The notes beneath the pieces were generated by a model, which searched no databases, was not told the DNA's origin, and worked only from the letters and a program-made list of their open reading frames with translations. The position numbers and the translations under genes are program-made. Positions 11,061 to 22,574 of a stretch of DNA of 64,000 bases are shown here, piece by piece. Numbering within the stretch: position 1 is the first letter of the stretch; the number at the start of each line of letters is the position of its first letter. This DNA comes from Myotis daubentonii (taxonomy: Eukaryota; Chordata; Mammalia; Chiroptera; Vespertilionidae): NCBI RefSeq assembly GCF_963259705.1, contig NC_081849.1, positions 55,524,093-55,588,092 of the forward strand. Direction: 5' to 3'.

Positions 11061-11479
11061 TCTCCATTTTATGAATGAAACTCCAGGCTCTATAGAGTCC
11101 ATTCATGTAAGAGAAATGCTTACAGGGCTCTGCCCCTAGGGATCAATCCGTCATGGGTAAAACTGATGTGATTGGTTTAAGACAGCCCTCAGCCTTCCAT
11201 TACTGACTTAAATGCAGTCCCTGTCCATTTGACCTGTGTTAATGCATAAAGAGTAAATCCAGACCGTAGTCTCAATTCTCAAATCAAATCACTAGCCAAT
11301 GCCACTTACTGTAACTGTAGATTTAGAGCATATTTAACTATTTCTTAGAAAAAAACTGATATACTAGACCAGAGTACTGTTTGGGGATATTTGGTATTTT
11401 AACTCAAAAAAAGAATAAGGAAAACCCGTCTGAGATAGGCTAAGCAATAAAAAAACAAAAGTTAAATTGTAAGGCCAAT

Positions 11480-11610
11480 CCAGGGCCTCTATTACCATAA
11501 TAAAATCAATTAGGAAGACATCACTATCACTTTTTACAATTGAAGCACCTAAAATTCAGAGATTAAGTGATCTGCTAGTCCACAAATCACTGGCTGAGTA
11601 AAAGAAAATT
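11480..11610 (-). mobile_element. MIR fragment, reverse orientation, weak
   Basis: Resembles reverse-strand MIR: tttacaattgaagcacc, then 'agagattaagtgatctgc' and 'ccacaaatcactggctgagt'. Very diverged. Confidence 0.4.
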
Positions 11611-14079
11611 ATCTTTAGATGTTAGAGAAATAGATAAGATGTTAACATTTTCTGAAGGATCAATTCCTTTAAATTCCCAAGTGATCTTCCACTTGGCTTT
11701 CTTGAAGCAACAGTTGTAAAGTTAGGAGAGAGAAAAATGAGCTGCCATGTTTCAGGAGAAAATGTGTCCATAAGCAAATGACTCTTAGTAATTTCATGAA
11801 ACGGGGCCAGGGCTCAGCACTTCGGAATGCTATATACCAGGCACAAAGAGCCACAGTTCACGGAAACATAACCATCACTGTCTTAGAAATTACTAATATC
11901 TCGAGTTTTGAGGAGGGAAAAAATGCTATTTCTGAGCAATTATGGGAATGATTTGTGGAGAGTGATATAATAAGTGTTATCAGCCATCTGTAACTTGATC
12001 CTTGACTACAGAGGAAAGAAAACACTTCTCTTCCAGTGACCTGAAGCCTTATGGGAAAACAGATGCAGTAAAAATCCCAGTGTATATCTCTTTCTACACT
12101 GTTTCTCATGGGATCTTTACCGTGCCCACAGCAAAAGGAATGAAGAGAAACATGAAAAATGCCTGGGTTTTTGGTTTTAAACCTGTGAAGGACTGTCTAC
12201 AATGGTGTTATGGCAATTTAAACTTTTCTTTCAATTTCTAATATCTGGTAAATAAAATGACAGAGCATAAAGTTACCATCATATTTTGCTTTTGTTCAAA
12301 ATTAAAACGTTTGACCCAGCCAGGTGGGGAGAATGTAAGGAATCCGAGACTCTAGTATCCAGAGAAGATATGGAACTGAGCAAGACCACTGAAGAGTGAA
12401 CATATATTGGATTAGTGATTCTCAAATGCCATTCTTTTCTCAAGGCTTAAGAAAAACTTCAGTATTCTTTTAGGGGTTCCTTTTGTAAGGCGGTTTGAAG
12501 ACAGGTAGTAAAAAATGATAAGGCAGAATGTTTTCAAATGTAATATTTCATATTTTTAAATTTATAATGATCAATTATTGGGGCCTTCCACTTTGAAATG
12601 TATAAGCTGTTAGTTATTACAGACCTCACATTCAAAATAAATACCAGTGGCCTCTCCTTCTACTCCCTTCGTCCCATCTGGGTTTAATTCGCATTTTTTA
12701 ACAGTTGCCTTTTGTAATCACGGCATTCCTTGTGCTGCTTGAACAATATTTTTGGTTGATTATGCACGTATAACTCAATTGTTCAGAAAGGATGTAAGAA
12801 AATATATTAGAAAATATATATAATTTACCTACAATATATCTCTTCATAAATTAATAAGTAGAAATCATTTTTAAACATAATATACCCCGATGACAGCATT
12901 TCTGAGCTATTACATAGTAATAGTAACTAACTATCATAATCGTTTAGAGATTAACTACTGGGTGATTTCAGCCTTCTGAGTTTTGTTGTATGTTTTAATT
13001 TTGTGCAAGCTGAGTCAGCTGCATGAGACCCTAATAGATCATCCCCAAACACATAAAGCACTGCTTACTCATATTCCTGTGTGGCTAATTCCTATGTGAA
13101 TAATCATGTTCTTCTTGATCTGTCATCCACTGATCACATCCTAAAACTTTCACTTTAAAACCATATTATAAACCCTATAAGGAGAATCCCAGGCAATGCT
13201 TACTAGAAGCAACGTTAGAAATTACTTCCCGGCCCTCCCCACTATATGCCTAAGTTGAGTACCCACCAACACAGCAAAACACAGAGTGGCATTTACAAAA
13301 AGTTCCCCTCTTGCCATTCTAGAAAGCCACGACTATGTAACTCTCCCGACTGAAGTGCCAGCTTGGGCCTATGTGAGTACTGGATACAGTAGTGAAGAAT
13401 ACATTAATTCAAAAATGGAGGATAGGAAAGGCCCATCTTATTCTTCCAAGTGTAAAAATTCCTTCCTTTTCTTTTATATACTGCAGTCCCTCTTAAGTTT
13501 TCTGGTGGAAAAAATGGATTTGCTGACACATGTTTGAAAATGACTGCTCTAGTTTAAATTTTAAGCCGGCAAACTTAAAGACTGAAGTCCCATAGAAGGC
13601 TCAGACAAACTCAAAGCTCATTTCATCATGGAATTTTAGAGCTGGATGCCATTAATTTGCCACTTTTCCTTCCAATTATTAATTCAGACTTTTCCAGAAG
13701 AACTATTGGGAAAAGTCACTTCCTTAACAATCTCACCTCTTGTGCAGATTTATAAAAAAAAGAAATAGAATGTATTCTAAGCCTAAATATCACCTGAGGT
13801 CCTCTATTTTCTTATCTCACATCAGTGAACACCTAACAGGATAAATTTGAGGACTACTAATGTGAAATATACACCTCCAGATTAGAAAAAACATAGCTCT
13901 GGTAATAATACAAACACTTGTATTTCCCTGAATAATGTAGAGCTTTTAAACCTCATAGAAACGTATTTAGTCCAAAAATTAGAGAAAAGGATGAATGATA
14001 TATGTAGCTCATTATGGATTAAAGTGTTTATTTTGCACAATTACCTAGAAAGATACACTGTTGAACGTGCACTGAACGA

Positions 14080-14260
14080 AGAAGAAGAAAACCTTGGTTC
14101 TAATCTTGGCTGCTTCAGAAATCATCTGTGTAACTGACCAGTGACCTCGGATGAGCCTTGGGCAGATGACAGGTTCAACTGGGACGTGGCGAAGGAATCT
14201 GAATGAGGTGATCTCCAAGAGCTCATGAGTGTAAATATTTATAATTCTATGAAACAGCTA
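14080..14260 (+). mobile_element. MIR-like SINE fragment
   Basis: Contains 'ccttggttctaatcttggct' then tgtgtaactgaccagtgacc and 'gagccttgggcag', in MIR order, followed by a divergent tail. Ends are approximate. Confidence 0.5.
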
Positions 14261-15027
14261 CTTGTGTCAATTTCCCAGTCTAAAATCGTGCTGACAACAT
14301 TTGCCATCACATAAATGTTACAGGCCTTCAATTTGAAAGAAGTCCTCATCAGTACCAGCAGGAGTGGCTCAGAAAGCACACTTTAAAAAAATACAAAAAA
14401 CATTTTCTTCTGAAACATATGTCAACTTTTTTCCCCACACCCTCCCCTTTATCCTCCTCCCCTAGGGCTCAAGCTACGTCCTTTCCTGTACCTTCTCATT
14501 TCAGCCAACTTCTTCATGTCCCTGAAAGTTCTCCTTCCTTGTCTTCAACCCCAGCTCTTGTGTTATAACTCTAATCAGTTAGAAAGATGCCACCCCGTCA
14601 TGAAACTTTAGTTTCATCTGCCTATCACCCCTTAAAAGTACTACCCTAGGCTAACAAAAGGATAAGAAATGAAACAAAATGCCAAACAATCAACGAAAAC
14701 AACTCTAACAAAATTTTGTGATGAAATATCTAAAATATCTGTTTCAGTGAGTATTCGAACCAGCAAAGCCTCATAGATAAGCATGAAACTGGGAAAATAA
14801 CTCTGATTCTATGAAAATGGGTACTGCATAAGCCACGCCACATGAGGCACTCAGTGTATATTCCACTATTTGGCCATAGAGGAAGAAAGAGAAAATCATG
14901 TACAATTCAGGAAAAACCAACCAACCAACCAACCATAAGCTTGTATATTGCTTTGTGCAGCACCATTCAAATAGAGATTAAGAGAAGGAAAACAATAATA
15001 GATGTAATCGGACTATTTAGAATTTAA

Positions 15028-15543
15028 TCTACACTAATAAAAGAGAAACATGGTAATTGGCGTATGACCGCTACCCTTTTCATTGGCTAATCAGCGAGAT
15101 ATGCAAATTAATTGTCAGCCAAGATGGCGGCCACCAGCCAGGCAGCTTGAAACTAACATGAGGCTTGTTTGCCTCAGTGACGGAGGACGCCAACATTCCA
15201 GCCTGCAGCTGCAGGCCTCTGAGCGGGCAGTTTAAGAAACTCTGTAACAAATACCGCCGGACTTCAGCCAGCAGATTCGCAACATTGTAAGTAAAAGCCA
15301 AAAACCTACTTTCAGCCTCGGGGAGGCCTAAGAGCTGGAGCCAAGCCTCAAGGTAAAGCTGGCCCAGAATAAAAAAAAAGAAAGAAAAAAAGGAGCGGTT
15401 GGGAACTTCAGTCACTCTCAGCCTGAAAACAGCCCTCAGCCCCTCACCCAGGCTGGCCAGGCACCCCAGTGGTGACCCCCACCCTGATCCAGGACACCCT
15501 TCAGGGCAAACCAGCCGGCCCCACCCATGCACCAGGTCTCTAC
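15028..15543 (+). mobile_element. Helitron A (HeliBat-type), first of a tandem pair
   Basis: Starts TCTACACTAATAAAAGAG immediately after an A (15027) and ends with gcaccaggtctctac. This is a mutated form of the usual gcaccgggcctctag terminus, and it abuts the 5' end of a second Helitron. The first 250 bp contain an inverted CCAAT box, an octamer ATGCAAAT and a YY1-like AAGATGGCGGC, so the body carries promoter-like sequence. Two donor-like sites (attgtaagta near 15287 and aaggtaaagc near 15352) follow. No Rep/helicase coding is present, so it is nonautonomous. Long minus-strand reading frames here are by-products of composition. Confidence 0.8.
15075..15300 (+). promoter_or_regulatory. Promoter-like segment carried by Helitron A
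   Basis: In order: attggctaat (inverted CCAAT), ATGCAAAT octamer at about 15100, AAGATGGCGGCC at about 15120, a GC-richer stretch, then a donor-like ATT|GTAAGT. The order promoter, 5' exon, donor is what a captured gene start would look like. Vesper bat Helitrons are known to have captured promoters and first exons. Which gene this one came from cannot be told from the sequence. Confidence 0.4.
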
Positions 15544-16226
15544 CCTATATAGTAAAAGGGTAATATGCCTCCTGGCACCGGGATCAGCGTGGCAGGGGGC
15601 AGCGCCCAAACCCCCTGATCGCCTGCGGCTCTGTGTGTGACAGGGGGTGGGGACCCAACCCCCTGAGCAGCCCTGCTCTGTGCCTGATAGGGGGGAGCTC
15701 CCCAACCCCCCCCACGGGCCCTGCTCTGTGTGTGATGGGGTAGAGCCATAACCTCCCCATCGGCCCTGCCCTGAGTGTGAGAGTGGTGGCGCCCCAACAC
15801 CCTGATTGGCCCAGCTCTGTGGGTGATAGAGGGCAGTGCCCCAACCCCCTGATGGGCCCTGCTCTGTGTGTGACGGGGGATGGCGCTGCAACCTCCCCAT
15901 CGACCCTGCCTTGAGTGTGACAGGGGACAGTGCCTCAACCCCCCAATTGGCCCTACCCTGAGCGTGACTGAGGGTGGCATCACAACCTCCCAATCTGCCC
16001 TGCTCTGTGCATGATGGGGCAGCGCCCCAACTCCCCAATCGGCCCTGCTCTGAGCCCGACCAGGGGCTGCACCTAGGGATTGGGCCTGCCCTCTGCCACC
16101 CGGGAGCAGGCCTAAGCCAGCAGGGCGTTATCTCCTGAGGGGTCCCAGACTGTGAGAGGGCACAGGCCAGGCTGAGGGACCCCCCTCTCCCCCGAGTGCA
16201 CAAATTTTTGTGCACCAGGCCTCTAG
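15544..16226 (+). mobile_element. Helitron B (HeliBat-type), second of the pair
   Basis: Begins cctatatagtaaaagggtaa, a Helitron 5' terminus missing or mutating its first T, directly after Helitron A. Ends with the stem gtgcacaaatttttgtgcac at 16196-16215 and ccaggcctCTAG, followed by T (16227). The interior is mostly a GC-rich minisatellite of about ten units. With Helitron A it forms a 1.2-kb unit, 15028-16226, between host A and T. It could therefore also be a single composite transposon with two 5' ends. Confidence 0.8.
15585..16070 (+). repeat. Minisatellite inside Helitron B, unit about 45-48 bp
   Basis: The phrase ccctgctctgtg or a close variant recurs at about 15671, 15719, 15764, 15809, 15857, 15904, 15951, 15998 and 16043, spacing 45-48 bp. 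Each copy is followed by a TGAT/TGAC-GGGG block and a caacc(c)ccc(t/a)gat block. Units differ at many sites, so the array is not recent. The repeat creates open frames on the minus strand without coding meaning. Confidence 0.85.
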
Positions 16227-17183
16227 TATAATATAATCATGATCACATTGTACTGGTTCACCAAATTGACCCTAAATATCAATTGCTTATCCCTTCAGTG
16301 TCTTCTGCTCCAAGCTTTTCTCTTTTCTCCTGAATAAAAATTTCTACTCTACTATTGTGCATTTTTTAGCTTAAATACTCTGCCATTGAAATTGCACTCC
16401 TGTAATTACAATTACAACTAATAGACCTTCCATTTCCCATGTCATAATTAATGTCAGGCTTTATTAGAAGTATAATCATGCAGCCTTTTCACTTGTAAAG
16501 CTTACTTTATATTCACAACATTTACGTTATTTTGAATTAAGCAATAAAGAGTTCTAGAGGCCTTCTGAAAAGATATCCTTTGATCACAGACCCTGAGTAA
16601 ATTGACTATGAAACATTTTTTACATTGTTTGTAAATCACATAAGATATTTTCTAATGTGTATATGTTCACCATTAGTAAGTGGACCAAGAAATCAATGGT
16701 TCAGGGATAAATACGTTAGATTTCCTATAAAGGTCATTTAATGTGTTCTCTGCAAGGACGGAAGAACTACTGACAACAAAACAAATATCTGGACATCATA
16801 CTTATTGACTGTAATGTATGAAATATACAGATGTGTCAACTTACTTGCAGCAATTCCGTAGCCAGTGGAATACTTCGATGCCCACTGATTAATTTTTCAT
16901 CGGCTCCGGTTACACTGCTGCTACAGTTCTTTTTAGAGCATATCCATAAGATAAACCCTTGCTAGTCAATGCTTCAAGCCAAACACAACTGTATCCTATT
17001 GGCAATGTTGCAATTAGAATTCAAAGGTGGTGGTGTTGTTTAGCAATTGGAAATGTAACTTAGAGGGGAGAAAGTAACATAAATTAACTGCTTCTCAAAT
17101 ATTAAACAGATATTTTACCTGTAATTTACAAGGTGTATGGTCTACTTACAAAAGATACCCTAGGTATCTTTAAAATAGGATAC

Positions 17184-17560
17184 TGTTATGGACTGAATCA
17201 TTGTGTCCTCCACAGTCCATTGCAAAAGACATAGTGCCCCATGGGTAGTATTTTGAGGTGTGGCCAATGGAAGGTCATTAGTTACATTAGCTCTTCAGGT
17301 AGGTGCCCATGGTGGGACTGGTGTTCTTACGAGAAGAGGAAGAGAGACCAGCGCTCACTCACTGTCTCTCTTCGCCATGTGAGGACACAGTGAGAAAGCG
17401 GCCATCTGCAAGCCAGGAAGAGGGCCCTCACCAGGAACCAAATCGGCTGGCATCTTGACCTTGCACTTCCCAGCCTGCAGAACTGTGAGAAATAGATGTC
17501 TGTTGTTTAAGCTTCCCAATTGATGGTATTTTATTTAGTATAACAATCTGAGCTAAGGCA
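17184..17560 (+). mobile_element. MaLR-type solo LTR (ERVL-MaLR)
   Basis: Starts tgttatggactgaatcattg and ends 'gagctaaggca'. It includes the typical 'gccatgtgaggacacagtga' and 'gcagaactgtgagaaataga', then tctgttgtttaagc near the 3' end. About 377 bp, as expected for these LTRs. Flanking 5-mers (gatac, tggac) no longer match. No internal retroviral sequence is attached. The exact subfamily (MST/MLT1 type) is uncertain. Confidence 0.8.
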
Positions 17561-19779
17561 TGGACTATGCTTTTTAGATTATAAGTGACTAAATCTGTGC
17601 TTTGAGAGTCAGACAGTAACTAACTCTGAAGTTCATATTATGTATGGCCCATAAGTAATGCAATTAAATCTTACAGCACCAGCTCCTATTTTTGCCCCCT
17701 TTGGATTATTTAAATTGTTTCCTTGTTTGGCTCACATCTTCTCAACACTATGTTACATATACTATATATAACCTCTACAAAATCAATAAAATTGTTTCAG
17801 TGTTAACCTTGCTAGGATTGTACAAAAAAACAACAATGCCACAATCTATAACACACAAAGAAACTTTTCAATGTTATGCTCTACAGTGCTTTTGAACCAT
17901 TTATTTGAGCTATTTTATATGATTTCCATGTAAAATTTCTGTAAACCATGGTGAATTCAAAAACTATGCAGCAAATTAAAATGTCATTTGGAATAAAGAT
18001 AACATCAGTTAACAGGATTTGAAATTTACAGAGAAAAATGAATCCTATCTGTAATAAAGTCCATTGTATTGCAGAGTTCTTAATTATGGAGGTAAAGCAT
18101 GGACAAATAAGAAAGATTCTAAACTGAACACATTATGGTACATTTTGGGATATTCTCCAAATTGTAAGGTCTGGGCAAGAATTCAAATAAAAGCCTTCCC
18201 ACCATATGTTTAATTTTTTTTAAATAACTGAACCAAATAAACTGATAAGTAATTAAGCGTATTTATCTCCTCTCATTCCTTGAAAATATACGACCATTAC
18301 AACCTGGAAAGCTAGGTTTAACCTGAAACTTGGGAAAATGTCTAAGATTAGCCCTAGAATAGTATGATTTGGCGCCATCTTCCAGTCTTCAGACCCCCAA
18401 CTCACCCCACTTCTTGCTTCTCTTCCTATTCCTCAAGCCCACATTTTGCAACAAAAACCATGGGGCCTCACATGTAAACATAAGGGCTAACCCAAGCTCC
18501 ATCTTCATCCCCCTACAAACAGCTGCCTTTGGCCACCTCCTTAGACTTAGGGGTACACACAGGAGCACTGTGCTCTGCCTTCAGAAAACTAGGCCTGGGA
18601 GGGCTGATGGGGAGAGAATTCATGGGTCTTGGGTAGCTGGTGCACTGCCGGGAAATGGAGGCATGGCCTCTGAGTGGGCAGTTCCTCCTGTTCAGTTTCT
18701 CTTTGAGTTTCTTGCTCAATGAGGAAGGGTGGCCAAGGCCAGGGGGAGAATCTCAGTTATAGGGCTCCCTCTTGCCAAGCTTTTAGGGTAGTTTATAACA
18801 AAGCAAGTGGTTTTATGCAAGTTGGAAACTCAAGACTCAGACACAATGTTCTCTCCTTGAACAGAACTGAGAAAAACTCAGCAATTATTCCTAGAGAAGC
18901 AATCGTTCCTTCATAAAGAACTTCCATAATTTAGCATCCTAACAAAAGAAAATTATTTTGTTTTCAAACATTTCCAAGTCCACAACCATCTAATGACCAC
19001 GTTTCAACGTTAATAATATCTTGCAAATTCATATAAGCAATGGCCTTTATTTTATACTTTTTTAAAAAAAGTTCCTGAGATGTCTGAGAAGCAGATGTCC
19101 TGATTTCGAGGAGAAACTACACACAAATGAGTTAAGTAATTCTTCTAAAGTCTCAAGGTCAAATTTAGTGGTTAACATCTGCAAAAGATTTAAAAGCTCC
19201 TTATTTTTAGGAAAACCCTTTCTCTATCTTGATATACTACTTTGTAGGGTCTTTCTGCTTCAGGAAGACTAAAGCTAAGCTCTATGAATAAGTCAGAAAT
19301 CTGTATTTCTGTATTCCTCTCCTAGCATGTAAGAATCTTTCATTCTGGGCCCTTGGAATCTTGCCACCAATAAAGGAAAAAACAAACAAAAAGCTATAAG
19401 CAATAAGTGACCCAGTGCAGAATATTACTCTCTGTAAACACTGTTAACTAGATAGTGCTTGAGTAGCAAACAGAAAAGAAGCCCAGAATCCAGAAAAGAA
19501 TTACAAGGTTACTAACTCTCTTGGGCTGAGAATGTGTCTAATTTTACAAATTGTACTCTTCTTCGTACTGGTTTCACATCTAGACACTATTTCAACCATC
19601 AGTTCATGACAAAATGGTTTGATTGCCCCATCCTTCACATATAAAGATTCAAAGAAGTGGTAAAATCAGAAAGATCCCACCCAGAAATAGTCAGGAGCCG
19701 CCCAGTCTAATGCCAACACTACTCCAAGGAGCAAGCCAGTGAAAATGTGTCTTAAATGTAACGTAAAACATGAGCCTAC

Positions 19780-20027
19780 CTGAATCATATGCAAAATCTC
19801 TGGGTTCCTGTTTAATCATCAGAGGTGGGGGGAAGCTTTGGCTGGGCGCGCCACCAACCATGGTGTTGTGTTCATACACTGGGTCGTGGTACTCCTGCTT
19901 AAAGCCTTGAGGTGGGAAGGGGATGTTGGGCTCAGACATCTGCCGTTGGTACATAGGACGTCCTTCCCTTGGCATTGTTGGCAAAGGAGGAAAGGAATTA
20001 CAGGGTTCAGAAAGCTGGCGGCGAAAC
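19780..20027 (-). CDS. ETV1: ETV1 central coding exon (248 nt) with two RSK/MSK sites
   Basis: On the minus strand: acceptor gatttcccag, exon, donor GTAGGC. It encodes FRRQLSEPCNSFPPLP, then MPREGRPMYQRQMSEPNIP, then FPPQGFKQEYHDPVYEHNT and MIKQEPRDFAYDS, human residues of about 186-267. The repeated RxxS elements (RRQLSEP and QRQMSEP) correspond to Ser191 and Ser216, known targets of RSK/MSK kinases. FKQE and IKQE are SUMO-consensus sites (psi-K-x-E). The segment between them reads VGGAPSQ where I recall VGSAASQ in human, a likely lineage difference. Phase 2 in and phase 1 out, matching its neighbours. Exon size fits the family. Confidence 0.97.
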
Positions 20028-21375
20028 CTGGGAAATCAGAGAGCATGTTACAAATAAAACAATAAGAAGAAATGCTCTTTAAATACTGCACAATTTTTAC
20101 CTGTATAATGAACATGATACCAACTGATCTAAGACATAAATGTTTAATAATTACTTCATTTCTCCCTCCTGGGTCAGTGGCACTGTGCTTTTTAATCTTA
20201 ATATGACAGGTGCTCCCCTTCTAATTAGTCACTAGCAGCATCATTTTGGTACAATACAATATGTTAAAGGTGTGCTCTGAGTAGGCCTAGGAGAACAGTT
20301 TATTACTTTGAGAACATACATACCCTTAGAGTAAAAATACCCAATCCTAAATCAATTGGATCATTTACCAGATTTTCATATTAAGAGGGCCTCAAATAAT
20401 TATATACTAGGGAAAAAAACAGGAAAATTTTAAAGAATCTGATCTCAAACTACATCCTCTACCTTTTAATTCTGTTACCTAACTAATCCACAAACAAACA
20501 AAAGCAACCAAATAAAAAGCTACCTACTGGTTTTCCTTCCTCCTCCATCAGTTACTGAGGAAGCAAAAGAGGAATGACTGTCTTCTCAAGTGGGCAGGGC
20601 TCTTAAATCTTTAACTATGTCCTAAAGAATACTATATCTACTGGTAAATAAAACTAGACCATGTAGAGACTAAACCAAGCTTATTTTTAAAAGACCATCT
20701 CTTTACTATCAAATAGTAACACAACACATTGGCTTCTAATAACTTCTAATGAAATATCAAGTTGATCAAGGTAAGCATACAATATACAGCAGAGCTCCAA
20801 AGATGGAAATAGCATGGTGCATTGCATAGGTTGAGGACTGGTTGTGCTGTTAGACCCTGAAGAAGTTTGGAGGTCTTAGAAGGAGGCTGAGAGTGAGTCT
20901 CTGCTCCTTCCTGCTTGGTAAACTCTATAATGATTGGCTAATCTTGTGCTCGGTCAGTTCTGTGTATCTCATCCATAATATCATTGACCCACCACAAAGA
21001 AGTGGCTTAATTAAAGATTTAAAAGTGCTCTAAAAATGCCCAGGAGTGCTTAAAAATAACCTACCCAACATTACTATGAGCAAATAGAAGCCTATTAAAT
21101 AACTCCCTTCTTCCCCCCTCACTCCACTAAAAGCATTTTAGAGACTTTAATTTGGAAAGTTAACATTTAATTTTGGTAACGTTAAATGAAAATAAGGTAA
21201 AAGCTAAAGAATTACAAAGCAGTTTCTTTAGCATTTCTAAGAAGCCTGAACCCTGGTAAGTACCAGAATCCCACCTGCACCTACAGAAAATAAACTTAGA
21301 AACTCCGATATTGCAAAAACCATGAGGCTCACTGGCAATGCACTCATTTCCCTTTCCTTGCTTATTTCATTAGTC

Positions 21376-21384
21376 AAAAAAAAA

Positions 21385-21451
<67 letters not shown>

Positions 21452-21512
21452 GAAGGAAGGAAGAAAGGAAGGAAGAAAGGAAGAAAGGAAGGAAGAAAGA
21501 GAGATTAGCATT
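21376..21512. repeat. (GAAA)n/(GGAA)n purine microsatellite
   Basis: A-run, then about 18 GAAA units, then mixed GGAA/GAAA units. The GGAA part lists many potential ETS core sites. Repeat length can differ between individuals. Confidence 0.9.
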
Positions 21513-21829
21513 AAGAACTGTCAAGGAGTGAATCAGAAAATTGTAACTTGAAGTTAAAATAAGAACCCAGCTCACCCGGGAAGCCTTGAAAGGAAGTTAA
21601 TAACACTTGTGCTAAAAGCTTTGTAAGGAATCAAGCCATTTATTTTTAGGAATGAACCTGATTCCAGTTGGTACATTCCGAGGACCACGTCTTCTATCAC
21701 ACACATGCTTCATAGGGAGCTAGCTACCAGTTAGTGGTGCCTGGGGATGCAAAGGGGACACATGCTAACTGACTAGCTCAGGGAAGGTCTGCATGGAGGT
21801 CTGGCAAACTCAGAGCCCTAAAGGGTGGC

Positions 21830-22574
21830 CCGGAAATGAAACCTTTTAAACTAAAAGCAGTTTATGGTGGGTAGTCATGTCATAAGTCGGTATCTTCCCT
21901 AACAAAGGTCAAGCTTTACCTTAACTAAGCCTGTCTATTGTCTTTTGCATATATGATAACATTCCTTGGGAATGTCAGGGTAACTCTCCTTTTCCAGACC
22001 CCTCAGGGCACAACAAGGGGTCCTCAAACTTTTTAAACAGGGGGCCAGTTCACTGTCCCTCAGACCGTTGGAAGGCCGGACTATAGTTTAAAAAAAAAAA
22101 AACTATGAACAAATTCCTATGCACACTGCACATATCTTATTTTGAAGTAAAAAAACAAAACGGGAACAAATACAATATTTGTATTTGCATGTGGCCCACG
22201 GGCCATAGTTTGAGGACCCCTGGCACAACCAATATACCAGGGCCAAGACCATAAATTATCTTTGTTTTATCATGTTCACTGTTGACGTAACTATCCTGTA
22301 CCCATCTAGGTAAAAGATGTATTGTCTATCATTCGACTTTTCATCCAATTCCACTCTCCTCCTCCGCTTTGCTTCCTCCCACCTCCCTAGTCTATCACCA
22401 GTGGATTTCACGTAACTCACTTGCGTCATCTCTTTTGATTGCAATGTATAAAATAAGGTGTAAAACTGCCACTCTCCAAGCATGATCTCAGAGATTTCAC
22501 TTCCTGGCAATTGTGAACAGTTTGGCTCAAACTCACAAAAATTCTTCATAGGTTCGAATGTTTCTTAGTTGACA
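21830..22574 (+). mobile_element. Solo LTR of an endogenous retrovirus, split by a hAT element
   Basis: The right part has LTR architecture: a TATA-like tgtataaaataagg near 22446, then a U5-like stretch with aactgccactctcc and tttggctcaaactc, and an end at agttgaca (22574). The left boundary is uncertain (21.83 kb is an estimate). Positions 22015-22221 are a later hAT insertion whose removal rejoins the two halves at ggcacaac. No gag, pol or env sequence is attached. Subfamily not identified. Confidence 0.5.
22015..22221. mobile_element. Nonautonomous hAT element, complete
   Basis: Inverted termini aggggtcctcaaact and agtttgaggacccct are flanked by the 8-bp duplication ggcacaac at 22007-22014 and 22222-22229. 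The interior contains two A-rich runs and 'caaatacaatatttgtattt'. It is noncoding and lies inside an older LTR, so it is the younger of the two insertions. Confidence 0.9.

Larger units (their letters stand above)
2762..19779. other. ETV1: ETV1 intron (17 kb)
   Basis: No coding exon was found in this 17-kb stretch. It holds the MIRs, Helitrons, L1 fragment, small retro-insertion, MaLR-type LTR, microsatellites, E-box cluster and candidate conserved block listed separately. In the following intervals I see only AT-rich, single-copy-looking DNA: 2762-3480, 3660-4300, 5420-6300, 6560-7690, 8100-9680, 11060-14080 (apart from a weak MIR near 11.5 kb), 16230-17180 and 17560-19779. Confidence 0.75.

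Noticed and set aside
12413..13548. Possible old hAT element (tagtgattctcaaatg to catgtttgaaaatgactg)
   Set aside because: The two ends vaguely mirror CAGTGGTTCTCAAA-type termini but are 1.1 kb apart, with no recognisable interior and no matching 8-bp flanks.
15585..16070. Regularly spaced repeats resembling a CRISPR array
   Set aside because: The whole 46-bp unit repeats with divergence, and there are no unique spacers. The host is a mammal, so it is a minisatellite.
15436..16215. Open frame of 259 codons on the minus strand
   Set aside because: It lies wholly inside the Helitron pair, and its repeated Gly/Ser/Pro/Trp-rich protein simply mirrors the 46-bp minisatellite. Alternative overlapping frames are open too, as expected from the repeat.
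21237..21575. 112-codon frame with long Phe/Leu/Ser runs
   Set aside because: It is translation of the GAAA microsatellite and has no independent support.
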